Assembly (NCBI RefSeq): GCF_900239185.1 | Contig: NZ_OENA01000053.1 | Coordinates: 275,028 to 339,027, forward strand | Direction: 5' to 3' | From: Tenacibaculum finnmarkense | GTDB lineage: Bacteria > Bacteroidota > Bacteroidia > Flavobacteriales > Flavobacteriaceae | DNA length: 64,000 bases | Shown here: piece after piece, positions 34,638 to 43,367 of the stretch | How the letters are laid out: every line of letters starts with the position of its first letter | Numbering within the stretch: position 1 is the stretch's first letter | Made by a program: the position numbers and the translations under genes | The notes under the pieces: generated by a model | The model's input: only the letters and a program-made list of their open reading frames with translations | Told to the model about the DNA's origin: nothing | Databases searched by the model: none

Positions 34638-35060
34638 TTAACGAGATACTCTTAATTGCGAGCTGTTAATTGGCGTTACAAAATACAGTAAAGCATTGCA
34701 GCCTTGGTTATCAATAGAAGCGCCATTGGCTAAATAATTATACTTTTTAGCATCGCAGGGGCAGTTAATATGAATTCCATCAAAATACATTAAAGCGTTA
34801 CAAGTATTTTCAGGACACTGCTGGTCAAAGGCTTTATAACCGTTGGTTCCTGTTCTAAAAATAACAAGATTACGCCCCTGTATAGTGTTTTCAGATTGTC
34901 CGCCAGGCACTAATAATCCTTGAAATTCAGGCAATGTTAAATCAATAATAGCATTTATTTCAACACTTCTAAAACAGTTGTTTACAGGCACATTATCAGT
35001 ACAACTAATTGTTGTATTTATGCCGATTATTAAAACTAATAGGTAAAAAATATTTTTCAT
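34638..35060 (-). CDS. Rieske-like lipoprotein lacking the ligand histidines
   Basis: The 140-aa lipoprotein has a lipobox (TISC, Cys20). Its core resembles a Rieske fold: FDQQCPEN, then INCPCDAKKYNYL with the usual spacing. A [2Fe-2S] Rieske site needs CxH and CxxH; here both His positions are replaced (E and D/A), so it should not bind a normal cluster. Such degenerate Rieske-like lipoproteins are common next to flavobacterial greA. Function is unknown. Confidence 0.6.
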   Translation of the reverse strand: MKNIFYLLVLIIGINTTISCTDNVPVNNCFRSVEINAIIDLTLPEFQGLLVPGGQSENTIQGRNLVIFRTGTNGYKAFDQQCPENTCNALMYFDGIHINCPCDAKKYNYLANGASIDNQGCNALLYFVTPINSSQLRVSR

Positions 35061-35111
35061 TATTTAAAAATTGAGTTGCCTAAGCAAGGTTACGAATTTA
35101 CAAATATTTTG

Positions 35112-35119
35112 TATATTTG
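35112..35119 (+). promoter_or_regulatory. Promoter -7 element TATATTTG for greA
   Basis: A perfect TAnnTTTG match 48 bases before the greA ATG at 35167; it lies inside the longer open frame, so it fixes the start at 35167. Confidence 0.65.
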
Positions 35120-35166
35120 TAAAGCAATCTCATTCCTATCGGTATGAGATTTTTAAATTAAAAATT

Positions 35167-35640
35167 ATGAGTGAAGTATCATATTATAGTGCAGAAGGAT
35201 TAAAAAAATTAAAAGACGAGTTATCACAGCTAGAGCATGTTGAAAGACCAAGAGTTTCTCAAGAAATTGGTGAAGCTATAGATAAAGGAGATTTAAGTGA
35301 AAATGCAGAGTATCATGCCGCAAAAGAAGAGCAGTCTTTATTAGAAACTAAGATTGCGAAGCTTAAAAATGTAGTTGCAAATGCTCGTATTATTGATGAA
35401 AGTCAGTTAGATTTATCTAAAATATTAATTCATTCAGTGGTTAAAATAAAGAACACAACCAATAATATGGAGTTTTCTTACAGGTTAGTTGCTGATTCTG
35501 AAACGGATATTAAAAATGGTAAATTATCAGTAAATTCACCTATCGGAAAAGGATTGTTAGGGAAAAAATTAGGCGATATAGCCGAAATTAAAGTGCCTAA
35601 TGGTATAATGAAGTTTGAAATTATGGAAATTTCTAGATAA
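35167..35640 (+). CDS. greA: Transcription elongation factor GreA
   Basis: The 157-aa protein begins MSEVSYYSAEGLKKLKDELS. The N-terminal coiled coil (about 10-75) carries the catalytic acidic tip in GDLSENAEYHAAKEEQ, and the C-terminal FKBP-like domain ends in VPNGIMKFEIMEISR. It stimulates cleavage of backtracked RNA by RNA polymerase. The open frame extends 32 codons upstream, but that part is unconserved and contains the promoter. Confidence 0.97.
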   Translation: MSEVSYYSAEGLKKLKDELSQLEHVERPRVSQEIGEAIDKGDLSENAEYHAAKEEQSLLETKIAKLKNVVANARIIDESQLDLSKILIHSVVKIKNTTNNMEFSYRLVADSETDIKNGKLSVNSPIGKGLLGKKLGDIAEIKVPNGIMKFEIMEISR

Positions 35641-35665
35641 AATTTTAAAACTTATTTTTTTTGAT

Positions 35666-35697
35666 AAAAGCGTTGCATCTAGCAGCGCTTTTTTTAT
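35666..35697 (+). terminator. greA terminator
   Basis: AAAAGCGTTGC / GCAGCGCTTTT with a T7 run. Confidence 0.75.
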
Positions 35698-35763
35698 TTT
35701 TACAAGCATATTTTTAATCATCATTTTGATGAAAAAGATGATAACCATTAAATTAAATAAACC

Positions 35764-36156
35764 ATGGCAAGTATTTTTACCAAAATAATTTCAGGAGAAA
35801 TTCCTTCTTATAAAGTAGCAGAAAATGATAATTTCATTGCTTTTTTAGATATCAATCCGAATGCAAAAGGGCATACTTTAGTTGTTCCTAAAAAAGAAGA
35901 AAATAAAATTTTTGATTTATCGAAACAAGAATATACTGAGTTAATGGATTTTTCGTATCGTGTGGCAAAAGCTATTGAAAAAGCCGTTCCTTGTAAACGT
36001 GTTGGAATGAGTGTAATTGGTTTAGAAGTGCCACATGTTCATGTACATTTGATTCCTTTAAATGCTATGGCAGATATTCAGTTTAAAGAAAAAGTAAAAT
36101 TATCGGAAGAAGAGTTTTTAGCTTTAACAGAAAAGATATCAAGTAATTTTGAGTAA
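35764..36156 (+). CDS. HIT family hydrolase (HINT-like)
   Basis: The 130-aa protein has the histidine triad as VPHVHVHLIPLN (~residues 91-101) and the N-terminal IFTKIISGEIPSYKV of the HINT branch, which hydrolyses nucleoside phosphoramidates. The position after greA is common in flavobacteria. Length and motifs are normal. Confidence 0.93.
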   Translation: MASIFTKIISGEIPSYKVAENDNFIAFLDINPNAKGHTLVVPKKEENKIFDLSKQEYTELMDFSYRVAKAIEKAVPCKRVGMSVIGLEVPHVHVHLIPLNAMADIQFKEKVKLSEEEFLALTEKISSNFE

Positions 36157-36178
36157 TTTATTATTTTTATTTTGCTTT

Positions 36179-36206
36179 AACAAGGGGTTTTAATCCCTTG
36201 TTTTTA
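36179..36206. terminator. Bidirectional terminator
   Basis: AACAAGGG / CCCTTGTT hairpin with T-tract, between the convergent HIT and histidine kinase genes. Confidence 0.7.
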
Positions 36207-36235
36207 GTATTTTAAGTGAAAATAAAATTTAGAAT

Positions 36236-37384
36236 CTAAATTTTATCAAGTGAAATTTCAAAAGTTGTTCCTTTATTAATGGTTGATTTTTGAACGACTA
36301 TTTTTCCGTTATGGTATTCTTCAACAATACGTTTTGAAAGTGATAAACCCAAGCCCCAACCACGTTTTTTTGTGGTAAAACCAGGTTCAAAAATTTGTTT
36401 AAATAACTTTTTTTGAAGTCCTTTTCCTGAATCGGTAATGCTGATTTTTACCTGTTTTGGCGTTTCTGTAATTGCTAATGAAAGATCGCCTTTTCCTTGC
36501 ATGGCATCAATAGCATTTTTTAGTAAGTTTTCAATAACCCAGCCGTATAATTCAATATTTAAAAGGGTTGAGATGTTTTTTTTATCCGAAGAAAAAGAAA
36601 AATGTACCTTCTTAGAGCTTCGAGATTTTAAATAATTAAATGCCGTTTGGGTTTCTAAAACAATATTGTGTATTTTTAATTTTGGTAAAGAACCAATTTT
36701 AGAAAAACGATTGGCAATAGTATTTAATCGGTCAACATCTTTTTCAATTTCAAGAATATAGTCTTCATTTACATCTTCAGATCTTAAAATAGCTATCCAC
36801 CCTAATAAGGATGATAATGGCGTGCCAATTTGATGCGCTGTTTCCTTTGCCATACCTGTCCAAAGTTTGTTTTGATCGGCTATTTTGTTTGATGTGTACA
36901 TCATGTAAACGATGGTTAAAAAAAGTCCTAAAATTAACAGCAAGGCAAGCGGATAGTATTTTAACTGGCATAATAAATCGGAATTTCGGTAATAAAGATA
37001 TTGGGTAATTCCAAAATATTCAATCATAATAGGGGCGTTTTGCCTTTTCATAATTGCCAATTGTGCTTCCAGATATTTTGGGTTTTTAGATTTTAGCGTA
37101 TCTAAATTTCGATACAAATCAATACCGCCATTTTCATTGACCAAAATAGTAGGAATATCTTCAATAGTTTGATATATTTTATTGATTAAATTGGTGTTTT
37201 CGTTTAAATCAATATTTGCTGCTAGTTCTTTAAAAGCGGCTGCAAATATTTCAATTTTACCACGTTCTTCTTCTTTAAATTTTTGAAAAAACACGTAGGT
37301 ATTCCATAAAATAAAAGAGACTATTAATAAAGATATGAAAACGCTAATTCGTTTTGCCCAATAGGTGTTTTTAAAAAAAATCAT
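36236..37384 (-). CDS. Membrane sensor histidine kinase
   Basis: The 382-aa protein has two membrane helices (about 12-30 and 140-160) flanking a periplasmic sensor of ~105 residues. The phosphoacceptor helix is WTGMAKETAHQIGTPLSSLLGW (His near 187; H-Q-I-G-T-P-L form typical of Bacteroidota). The ATPase domain has ENLLKNAIDAMQ, TDSGKGL and RGWGLGLSLSKRIVEEY. There is no response regulator gene nearby, so it is an orphan in this window. Confidence 0.92.
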   Translation of the reverse strand: MIFFKNTYWAKRISVFISLLIVSFILWNTYVFFQKFKEEERGKIEIFAAAFKELAANIDLNENTNLINKIYQTIEDIPTILVNENGGIDLYRNLDTLKSKNPKYLEAQLAIMKRQNAPIMIEYFGITQYLYYRNSDLLCQLKYYPLALLLILGLFLTIVYMMYTSNKIADQNKLWTGMAKETAHQIGTPLSSLLGWIAILRSEDVNEDYILEIEKDVDRLNTIANRFSKIGSLPKLKIHNIVLETQTAFNYLKSRSSKKVHFSFSSDKKNISTLLNIELYGWVIENLLKNAIDAMQGKGDLSLAITETPKQVKISITDSGKGLQKKLFKQIFEPGFTTKKRGWGLGLSLSKRIVEEYHNGKIVVQKSTINKGTTFEISLDKI

Positions 37385-37474
37385 GGATCAAATATAAACT
37401 ATTCATAAATTACTATAAGAGAATAACTTCATTTGTGAAAGCGTAGTATATTTACAGTAAAAAATAATTTAAAT

Positions 37475-38335
37475 ATGTTGTCATTAGATCCTAAAGAATT
37501 GCCTGTAGTAAAATTACATAGTTATTTATTAGGTGCCATAGCACCCCGACCAATTGCTTTTGCAAGTACTGTAGATGCCGATGGAAACCCTAATTTATCG
37601 CCTTTTAGTTTTTTTAATGTTTTTGGTGCAAATCCGCCGATGTTAATTTTTTCGCCAGCAAGAAGCGTAAGAGATAATAGTAAAAAACATACTTTAGAAA
37701 ACGCTGAACAAACCAAAGAAGTCGTTATAAATGTGGTTAATTACAATATGGTACAGCAAATGTCATTAAGTAGTGCTATGTATCCTAAAGGTGTAAATGA
37801 GTTTGAAAAAGCAGGTTTCACGATGTTACCTTCGGATAAAATAGCGCCTTTTAGGGTTGCTGAATCGCCCGTACAATTGGAATGTAAAGTAACCGATATA
37901 ATTTATACAGGAACGCAAGGAGGTGCAGGGAATTTAATTATTTGTGAAGTCGTTAAGTTACATATAAACGAAAATGTATTAGCCGAAGATGGAAGTATAG
38001 ATCAGCATAAAATAGATGTAGTGGCTAGGGCAGGAGGAGGTTATTATACCCGTGCTAGAGATGGTTTTTTTGAAATACCAAAGCCAATTTCGGAAGTAGG
38101 AATTGGGGTTGATAAAATACCTACAGAAATTAGAAATAGTAGCATTTTAACAGGGAATAATTTAGGAATGTTAGCCAACGTAGCAGAATTACCTAATCAG
38201 GAAGCTGTTAATAACTTTGCGCAAGAACATCCCAAATATTTTTCGCTTACAATTGAAAAAAAACATACATTTGCACAGCAGTATTTAAAGAATAATGATG
38301 TAGAAAGTGCTTGGAAAGTACTTTTAATTAAATAG
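37475..38335 (+). CDS. Flavin reductase family protein
   Basis: The 286-aa protein has an FMN-binding split-barrel domain opening with LLGAIAPRPIAFASTVDADG and SPFSFFNVFGANPPM, as in flavin reductase / flavoredoxin-like proteins. The last ~100 residues are an additional domain found in the longer flavobacterial form. It probably reduces FMN/FAD or binds FMN for a reductase reaction. The DUF3127 gene follows 8 bases later, suggesting co-transcription. Confidence 0.88.
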   Translation: MLSLDPKELPVVKLHSYLLGAIAPRPIAFASTVDADGNPNLSPFSFFNVFGANPPMLIFSPARSVRDNSKKHTLENAEQTKEVVINVVNYNMVQQMSLSSAMYPKGVNEFEKAGFTMLPSDKIAPFRVAESPVQLECKVTDIIYTGTQGGAGNLIICEVVKLHINENVLAEDGSIDQHKIDVVARAGGGYYTRARDGFFEIPKPISEVGIGVDKIPTEIRNSSILTGNNLGMLANVAELPNQEAVNNFAQEHPKYFSLTIEKKHTFAQQYLKNNDVESAWKVLLIK

Positions 38336-38343
38336 ATAAGAAT

Positions 38344-38709
38344 ATGGAAATTATTGGAAAGATTAAATTAATTAACGAAGCGCAAACATTTGGAGCTAGC
38401 GGATTTAGAAAACGTGATTTAGTGGTAACTACAGATGAGCAGTATCCACAAATGATACTTATTGAGTTTGTACAGGATAAATGTGATCTTTTAAATAGTT
38501 ATGCTGTTGGGCAAGAAGTAAAAGTATCTATTAATTTAAGAGGTAGAGAGTGGATTAACCCAGAAGGAGTAGCGAAATATTTCAATGCTATTCAAGGATG
38601 GAGAATTGAGAGTTTAGCACAAGCGGCACCTCAAAATATACCACCTGTTGATAGTTTTCAACAAGCACCAGACTTATCTGCAAACGAGCCAGACGATTTA
38701 CCTTTTTAA
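38344..38709 (+). CDS. DUF3127 OB-fold-like protein
   Basis: The 121-aa protein contains FRKRDLVVTTDEQYPQMILIEFVQDKCDLL and VSINLRGREWINPEGVAKYFN, the DUF3127 pattern of small OB-fold-like single-stranded nucleic-acid-binding candidates. Its acidic tail (LSANEPDDLPF) strongly resembles the C-terminal peptide of SSB proteins, which recruits partner enzymes. An SSB-like role is a reasonable inference. Confidence 0.85.
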   Translation: MEIIGKIKLINEAQTFGASGFRKRDLVVTTDEQYPQMILIEFVQDKCDLLNSYAVGQEVKVSINLRGREWINPEGVAKYFNAIQGWRIESLAQAAPQNIPPVDSFQQAPDLSANEPDDLPF

Positions 38710-38730
38710 TCAAAGGTTTATAAATATGAT

Positions 38731-38758
38731 AAAAGAGCGCTATATGTGCTCTTTTTTT
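38731..38758 (+). terminator. Intrinsic terminator
   Basis: AAAAGAGCGC / GTGCTCTTTT with a T7 run after the DUF3127 gene. Confidence 0.7.
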
Positions 38759-38868
38759 GTGGGAAATTTTTTATCTTTTATTCATATTTTTAACAATATG
38801 ATGATTTAAACTTAAAGAACTTTAAAGTGTTGATTTGTAGATTGATTCAAAATTAATAAGAATTATTT

Positions 38869-39708
38869 ATGCAAAATAAAAATATAGCGATGTTAATTGA
38901 TGGTGATAATGCGCAACCAAAATATTTAAAAAATATTATGGAAGAAACATCTAAACACGGTCGCATAATTATTAAGAGAATTTACGGCGATTGGTCTAGC
39001 GAGTTTATGAAAAGTTGGAAAAAAAAACTGAGTACTTTTTCGATAAAACCAATGCAAGAATTTGCATATACAACGGGTAAAAATGCCACTGATATTGCAC
39101 TTGTTATTGATGCGATGGATATTTTACATCAACAAGAAATAGCTATTTTTTGTATTGTTTCAAGCGATAGTGATTTTACAGGATTAGCCAATAGAGTGCG
39201 AGAAAGTGGGCGAGTAGTTCTTGGAATTGGTAAAAATCAAACACCAAAATCATTTGTAAATGCCTGTGATACATTTATTTTTACAGAAGATTTTAAACAA
39301 GAAATTTCAATAGAAAAACTTGAAAAACTATTAGAAGAAAAACCAACTTCGATAAAAAGTACCGAAAAAGAAACTTCAATAGCAGTAGATAAAAAGGATA
39401 AAAAAGACAAGGTTAAAGAGAAAGATAGAGAGAAAGGTAAATCAAAAAAGAATAAAAAAAAATCAAAATTAAAAAAGAATAATAAAATTGATGCTAATTT
39501 CCTTCGAAAAGCTTTTTTAATGGCGCATCAAGAAAATGGAAAAGTTCAATTAAGTCATATATCTAATGAAATCAGACGTTTAGATACTGGTTTTAATGTA
39601 AAAAAACATGGTTTTAAAAATTTCATTTCGATGTTTAAATCTTTCGAAAATGATTTTGAAACAATATGTCAAAATAATTCGACTGTTTTGATTAAAATAA
39701 AAAATTAG
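38869..39708 (+). CDS. NYN domain protein with OST-HTH/LOTUS-like C-terminus (paralogue)
   Basis: The 279-aa protein is a paralogue of the one at 1304-2080. The NYN acidic residues are all kept (D11/D13 in IDGDNAQP, D75, D81, D100/D102 in SSDSDFTG). The two NYN domains share long identical stretches such as AYTTGKN/SYTTGKN and IDAMDIL. Here the linker (~160-210) is a very Lys-rich low-complexity segment, probably RNA-binding. The C-terminal LOTUS-like part has FNVKKHGFKNFISMFKSF. A ribonuclease role is inferred. Confidence 0.85.
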   Translation: MQNKNIAMLIDGDNAQPKYLKNIMEETSKHGRIIIKRIYGDWSSEFMKSWKKKLSTFSIKPMQEFAYTTGKNATDIALVIDAMDILHQQEIAIFCIVSSDSDFTGLANRVRESGRVVLGIGKNQTPKSFVNACDTFIFTEDFKQEISIEKLEKLLEEKPTSIKSTEKETSIAVDKKDKKDKVKEKDREKGKSKKNKKKSKLKKNNKIDANFLRKAFLMAHQENGKVQLSHISNEIRRLDTGFNVKKHGFKNFISMFKSFENDFETICQNNSTVLIKIKN

Positions 39709-39741
39709 CAAAAAAATAATCAGAATAGATATTACAAAACC

Positions 39742-39773
39742 AAAAAACCTTCTAATTTCTCAGAAGGTTTTTT
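39742..39773. terminator. Bidirectional terminator
   Basis: AAAAAACCTTCT / AGAAGGTTTTTT, 8-base loop, between convergent genes. Confidence 0.85.
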
Positions 39774-39793
39774 GTGATTTATTATGTTGCTAT

Positions 39794-40051
39794 TTATTTA
39801 GCAGGTTCTACTTTTTTCTTTGCCGGCATCGGTCCTCTTAAATGAATTACCAATCCGTTTAAAAAATTTCTAAGAATTTGATCACCACATTCCATATATT
39901 TAGGATGCTCTTCATTTCTGAAAAGTGCCCCTAATTCTCCTTTAGAAACTTTAAAATCTACTAAAGCACAAATTTCAACAATATCAGTATCACGTAATTT
40001 GTGTGCTACTCTTAATTTTTTAAATATATCGTTGTTTGATAAGCCTCCCAT
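39794..40051 (-). CDS. DUF1456 family protein (YehS-like), single domain
   Basis: The 85-aa protein matches one DUF1456 repeat: MGGLSNNDIFKKLRVAHKLRD and VSKGELGALFRNEEHPKY, closing with ILRNFLNGLVIHLRG. E. coli YehS has two such repeats; this form keeps one and ends in a Lys-rich tail (KKKVEPAK). Function is unknown. It follows the VTT membrane protein gene by 24 bases. Confidence 0.8.
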   Translation of the reverse strand: MGGLSNNDIFKKLRVAHKLRDTDIVEICALVDFKVSKGELGALFRNEEHPKYMECGDQILRNFLNGLVIHLRGPMPAKKKVEPAK

Positions 40052-40075
40052 AATGTTGTTTTTAATAATATTAAT

Positions 40076-40699
40076 TTAATTAACCATACTGAAAATAGCC
40101 CAAGCATAAATAGCAAAACGTAAAAAACGAAATAGCCCAAAAAAGACTACTTTTTTAAACGGATACTTAATCATACCGGCTGTTAAACAGCTAATAGCAA
40201 ACGGCAAGGGTAATAATGCGCCCACTAAAATTAAAATACCTCCCCATTTACTGGTGTTTTTGAGGTTTTTAGCCATTTTAACTTCCAGATAATTTTTTAT
40301 TGACTTAATTTTTAAAGCTGATCTTCCTATAAAATACGCCGTTAAACCTCCTAAATATGACAAGGTTGCTAATAGCGATAAGTTTAACAACGGATCGGCT
40401 GTTTTCTTTGACCAAGCAATAAAAATTTCAGGTGGAATTAACCCTAAAATTGTTTCAGAAATGAAAAAAGTCGTTAAAATACCAATCCTAGAAAATGTTT
40501 CGGTTACTATTTGTAAGCCGTCATTAATGTTATAAACATATTTATTAAATAAAAATACGCCTACAACAGCAAGTACTATTGGTAAAAAAGCTGCCTTTAA
40601 ACTTTCCCAAATAAACATATAAAAACCAGTGCGTTGATAATAAATATGCAAACGCTTTACGTGTGGTTTTTTATTTTTTATGATTCTTTTTTTCTTCAC
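40076..40699 (-). CDS. VTT-domain (DedA/SNARE-associated) membrane protein
   Basis: From the GTG at 40699 the protein has about 207 aa and starts VKKKRIIKNKKPHVKRL, then several membrane helices. The VTT core includes SETILGLIPPEIFIAW and a later WGGILILVGALLPLPFAISCLTAG. VTT/DedA proteins are membrane transporters, some acting as undecaprenyl-phosphate or phospholipid translocases. The open frame begins at 40747, but the -7 promoter element at 40737-40744 lies inside it, so the GTG start is used. Confidence 0.75.
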   Translation of the reverse strand: MKKKRIIKNKKPHVKRLHIYYQRTGFYMFIWESLKAAFLPIVLAVVGVFLFNKYVYNINDGLQIVTETFSRIGILTTFFISETILGLIPPEIFIAWSKKTADPLLNLSLLATLSYLGGLTAYFIGRSALKIKSIKNYLEVKMAKNLKNTSKWGGILILVGALLPLPFAISCLTAGMIKYPFKKVVFFGLFRFLRFAIYAWAIFSMVN

Positions 40700-40736
40700 T
40701 TTATAGTTCCTTAATTCTCTAAGCCTTTTTAGATTA

Positions 40737-40767
40737 CAAAAATACAAGGTAATTACAGATAAATCAA
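40737..40767 (-). promoter_or_regulatory. Promoter for VTT protein and DUF1456 genes
   Basis: Minus-strand TTG, 20-base spacer, TATTTTTG: a full match to the Bacteroidota consensus. It places the transcript start near 40730, ruling out the longest ORF start at 40747. Confidence 0.8.
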
Positions 40768-40782
40768 CAGAAATATTGTTAA

Positions 40783-42339
40783 TTATAAGTTAGCAATAGC
40801 AGCTTCAGCACAACGCTCGCCATCCATAGCCGCAGAGATAATTCCACCAGCATAACCACCACCTTCACCACAAGGATATAAACCGTCTAATTGTGGATGT
40901 TCTAAATTTTCTTTTCTAGGGATATTTACAGGCGATGAAGTACGAGACTCAACCCCTATAATATTTGCTTCGGCTGTATAATATCCGTGCATTTTTCTAC
41001 CAAAAGCATCAAAACCTTTACGCAATCTGCTTCCGATAAATTTAGGAAGTAATGAATGCATTGGCGCTGAGGTTAAACCTGGCTGATACGAAGTTTCATT
41101 TAAGCTTGATGATAATTTACCTTCTACAAAATCGGTTAAACGTTGTGCAGGGGCAGCCTGTGTTTTTCCACCAGCATTAAACGCTAATTTTTCTAAATCT
41201 TTTTGATATTCTAAACCTTTTAAAGCACCGAATTTTTCGTATTTATAAAGGTCTTTATCAATATTAATTTCAACAACAATTCCTGAGTTTGCAAATTTAT
41301 TATTTCTTCGAGATGGCGACATTCCGTTTACAACAACTTCACCATTTGCAGTAGCTGCTGGTACAATAAATCCACCAGGACACATACAAAATGAATACAC
41401 ACCTCTTTCGTTTACTTGGTGTACCAAACTATAAGCCGCAGCAGGTAATAATTCATCTCTTTGACCATCACAACTGTATTGAATTTGGTCAATAATTTCC
41501 TGCGGATGCTCAACACGAACCCCCATAGCAAATGATTTTGCTTTTAATAAAATATCTTTTTTATCTAATAACTCGTAAATATCTCTTGCAGAATGACCAG
41601 TTGCTAAAATAACCGAATTAACCGTCATTTCATTGCCGTTTTTTAATCGAATAGCCTGTAATTTACTATTTTTAATCACAAAATCGGTAACACGAGTTTC
41701 AAAATGAACTTCGCCACCGTATTTTATAATATTCTCACGGATGTTTTCAATAATTTTAGGCAATTTATTGGTTCCAATATGCGGATGTGCATCAATTAAA
41801 ATATCTTGTGCAGCTCCATGATATACTAAATTCTCAAATATTCGGCGAACATCGCCACGTTTTAAACTTCTGGTATATAATTTTCCGTCAGAATACGTTC
41901 CTGCACCACCTTCGCCAAAACAGTAATTAGAATCTTCATTTACAAAATGCTCTTGATTAATAGCACGTAAATCTCTACGACGATCTTGTACATTTTTTCC
42001 ACGTTCTAACACAATCGGCTTGTAGCCTAATTCAATACAACGAAGCGCAGCGTACATTCCCGCAGGGCCAAAACCAATAATATGTATTTCCTTAGCGTTA
42101 GAAACATCTTGATATTCAAAAACATAATCAGGCGTATCAGGCAAAGGCTCGTTTACATAAACGGCTACTTTATAATTAAAAATCACGTCTTTTTTACGTG
42201 CATCGATTGATTTACGCAATACTTTTACCGTAGTTATATCTGAAATCGCGATTCCTAATTTTCTAGAAGCTTTCTGTTTTAAAATATCAGCTTTCTTTTC
42301 TTCTATTAAATTAACGCGTAGTTGAAGTTCTTTTACCAT
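40783..42339 (-). CDS. NAD(P)/FAD-dependent oxidoreductase (COG2509-like)
   Basis: The 518-aa flavoprotein has an N-terminal ~85-residue domain common to this family, then a Rossmann FAD site IIGFGPAGMYAALRCIELGY, NYCFGEGGAGTYSDGKLYTR, VILATGHSARDIYELL and a C-terminal LYPCGEGGGYAGGIISAAMDG. This is the uncharacterised FAD-dependent dehydrogenase family related to geranylgeranyl-reductase-type enzymes. It is monocistronic, and its substrate is unknown. Confidence 0.9.
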   Translation of the reverse strand: MVKELQLRVNLIEEKKADILKQKASRKLGIAISDITTVKVLRKSIDARKKDVIFNYKVAVYVNEPLPDTPDYVFEYQDVSNAKEIHIIGFGPAGMYAALRCIELGYKPIVLERGKNVQDRRRDLRAINQEHFVNEDSNYCFGEGGAGTYSDGKLYTRSLKRGDVRRIFENLVYHGAAQDILIDAHPHIGTNKLPKIIENIRENIIKYGGEVHFETRVTDFVIKNSKLQAIRLKNGNEMTVNSVILATGHSARDIYELLDKKDILLKAKSFAMGVRVEHPQEIIDQIQYSCDGQRDELLPAAAYSLVHQVNERGVYSFCMCPGGFIVPAATANGEVVVNGMSPSRRNNKFANSGIVVEINIDKDLYKYEKFGALKGLEYQKDLEKLAFNAGGKTQAAPAQRLTDFVEGKLSSSLNETSYQPGLTSAPMHSLLPKFIGSRLRKGFDAFGRKMHGYYTAEANIIGVESRTSSPVNIPRKENLEHPQLDGLYPCGEGGGYAGGIISAAMDGERCAEAAIANL

Positions 42340-42468
42340 TTTGCAAAATTATGCAAAATAATATAGATTTTAATAGATAGCTTCTTATTTTGATAAGGGC
42401 TTGTTTAAAAAATAAAAAAAATCATCCTAAGGTTCTTGTTTTTTTATTTTTACTGCTGATAACTACAC

Positions 42469-42476
42469 TATATTTG
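42469..42476 (+). promoter_or_regulatory. Promoter -7 element TATATTTG for aat
   Basis: Perfect TAnnTTTG match 32 bases before the aat start. Confidence 0.55.
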
Positions 42477-42508
42477 TGCTGTTTATTAATCGTTATAATT
42501 TTTTTTAG

Positions 42509-43132
42509 ATGATTTGGTTACCTGAAGAAATAGTATTTCCGCCCTATGAATTTGCAAATGAAGAAGGTGTTTTGGCATTTGGAGGCGATTTATCGGCAGA
42601 GCGTTTGGAGTTTGCTTACAAAAATGGAATTTTTCCATGGTTTAATGAAGGCGAGCCAATTGTTTGGTATGCGCCACCAGAACGTATGGTTTTATTTCCT
42701 GATCAGGTAAGAGTTTCAAAATCGATGAAACAAGTTTTACGCAAAGAAAATTTTGTAATTACAGAAAATAAAGCATTTCGAGAGGTAATTTTTAATTGCC
42801 GTCATATCGACAGAAACGACCAATTAGGAACGTGGATTACTGATGATATGGAAAATGCCTATATTAATTTACATGATAAAGGAATTGCAAAATCGATAGA
42901 AGTTTGGCAAGATGATATTTTAGTCGCTGGTTTATACGGTATCGATTTAAAAAATGGTGTTTTTTGTGGCGAAAGTATGTTCAGCAAAGCAAGTAATATG
43001 AGTAAAGTAGCGTTTATTCATTTGGCTAAAAACTGCGGATATACATTAATAGATTGCCAAGTTCATAACGAACACCTAGAAAGTTTAGGTGCTCGTGAAA
43101 TTGATAGGAATGATTTTTTGGCGTTGTTGTAG
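42509..43132 (+). CDS. aat: Leucyl/phenylalanyl-tRNA-protein transferase
   Basis: The 207-aa enzyme adds Leu or Phe from aminoacyl-tRNA to N-terminal Lys/Arg of proteins, marking them for ClpAP(S) degradation (N-degron). Signature stretches: FPPYEFANEEGVLAFGGDLS, NGIFPWFNEGEPIVWYAPPE, GLYGIDLKNGVFCGESMFS and HNEHLESLGAREI. Length is typical. Confidence 0.95.
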   Translation: MIWLPEEIVFPPYEFANEEGVLAFGGDLSAERLEFAYKNGIFPWFNEGEPIVWYAPPERMVLFPDQVRVSKSMKQVLRKENFVITENKAFREVIFNCRHIDRNDQLGTWITDDMENAYINLHDKGIAKSIEVWQDDILVAGLYGIDLKNGVFCGESMFSKASNMSKVAFIHLAKNCGYTLIDCQVHNEHLESLGAREIDRNDFLALL

Positions 43133-43285
43133 GGTTTCGTTATCGTATTTTATAAAAACCTACTTACTTTTGGTTTAGCTAGAAATACCAATAACGATAC
43201 ACTTTGTTCAGTATCTGGCATTGTTGTTGTGCTATCATATATGCAAGTTTTCTGCTTGAAAATTTTCATTGTTTAAAATAAGTTG

Positions 43286-43363
43286 TAGATTTGCATTGTT
43301 CTTTACCTTGGGTATGGAATTTACAAAGGTCTTAAACGTTGAACCCGAATCAACGTTTTTTTT
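43286..43363 (+). ncRNA. Candidate small RNA between aat and the DUF3800 trio
   Basis: A TAGATTTG -7-like element (43286-43293) precedes about 60 bases with no ORF that end in a strong terminator (AAACGTTG / CAACGTTT, T8, 43333-43363). A CTTTac...tACAAAG pairing is possible inside. The distance fits a 60-65-nt RNA. The terminator could instead simply end aat. Confidence 0.3.
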
Positions 43364-43367
43364 GTGC

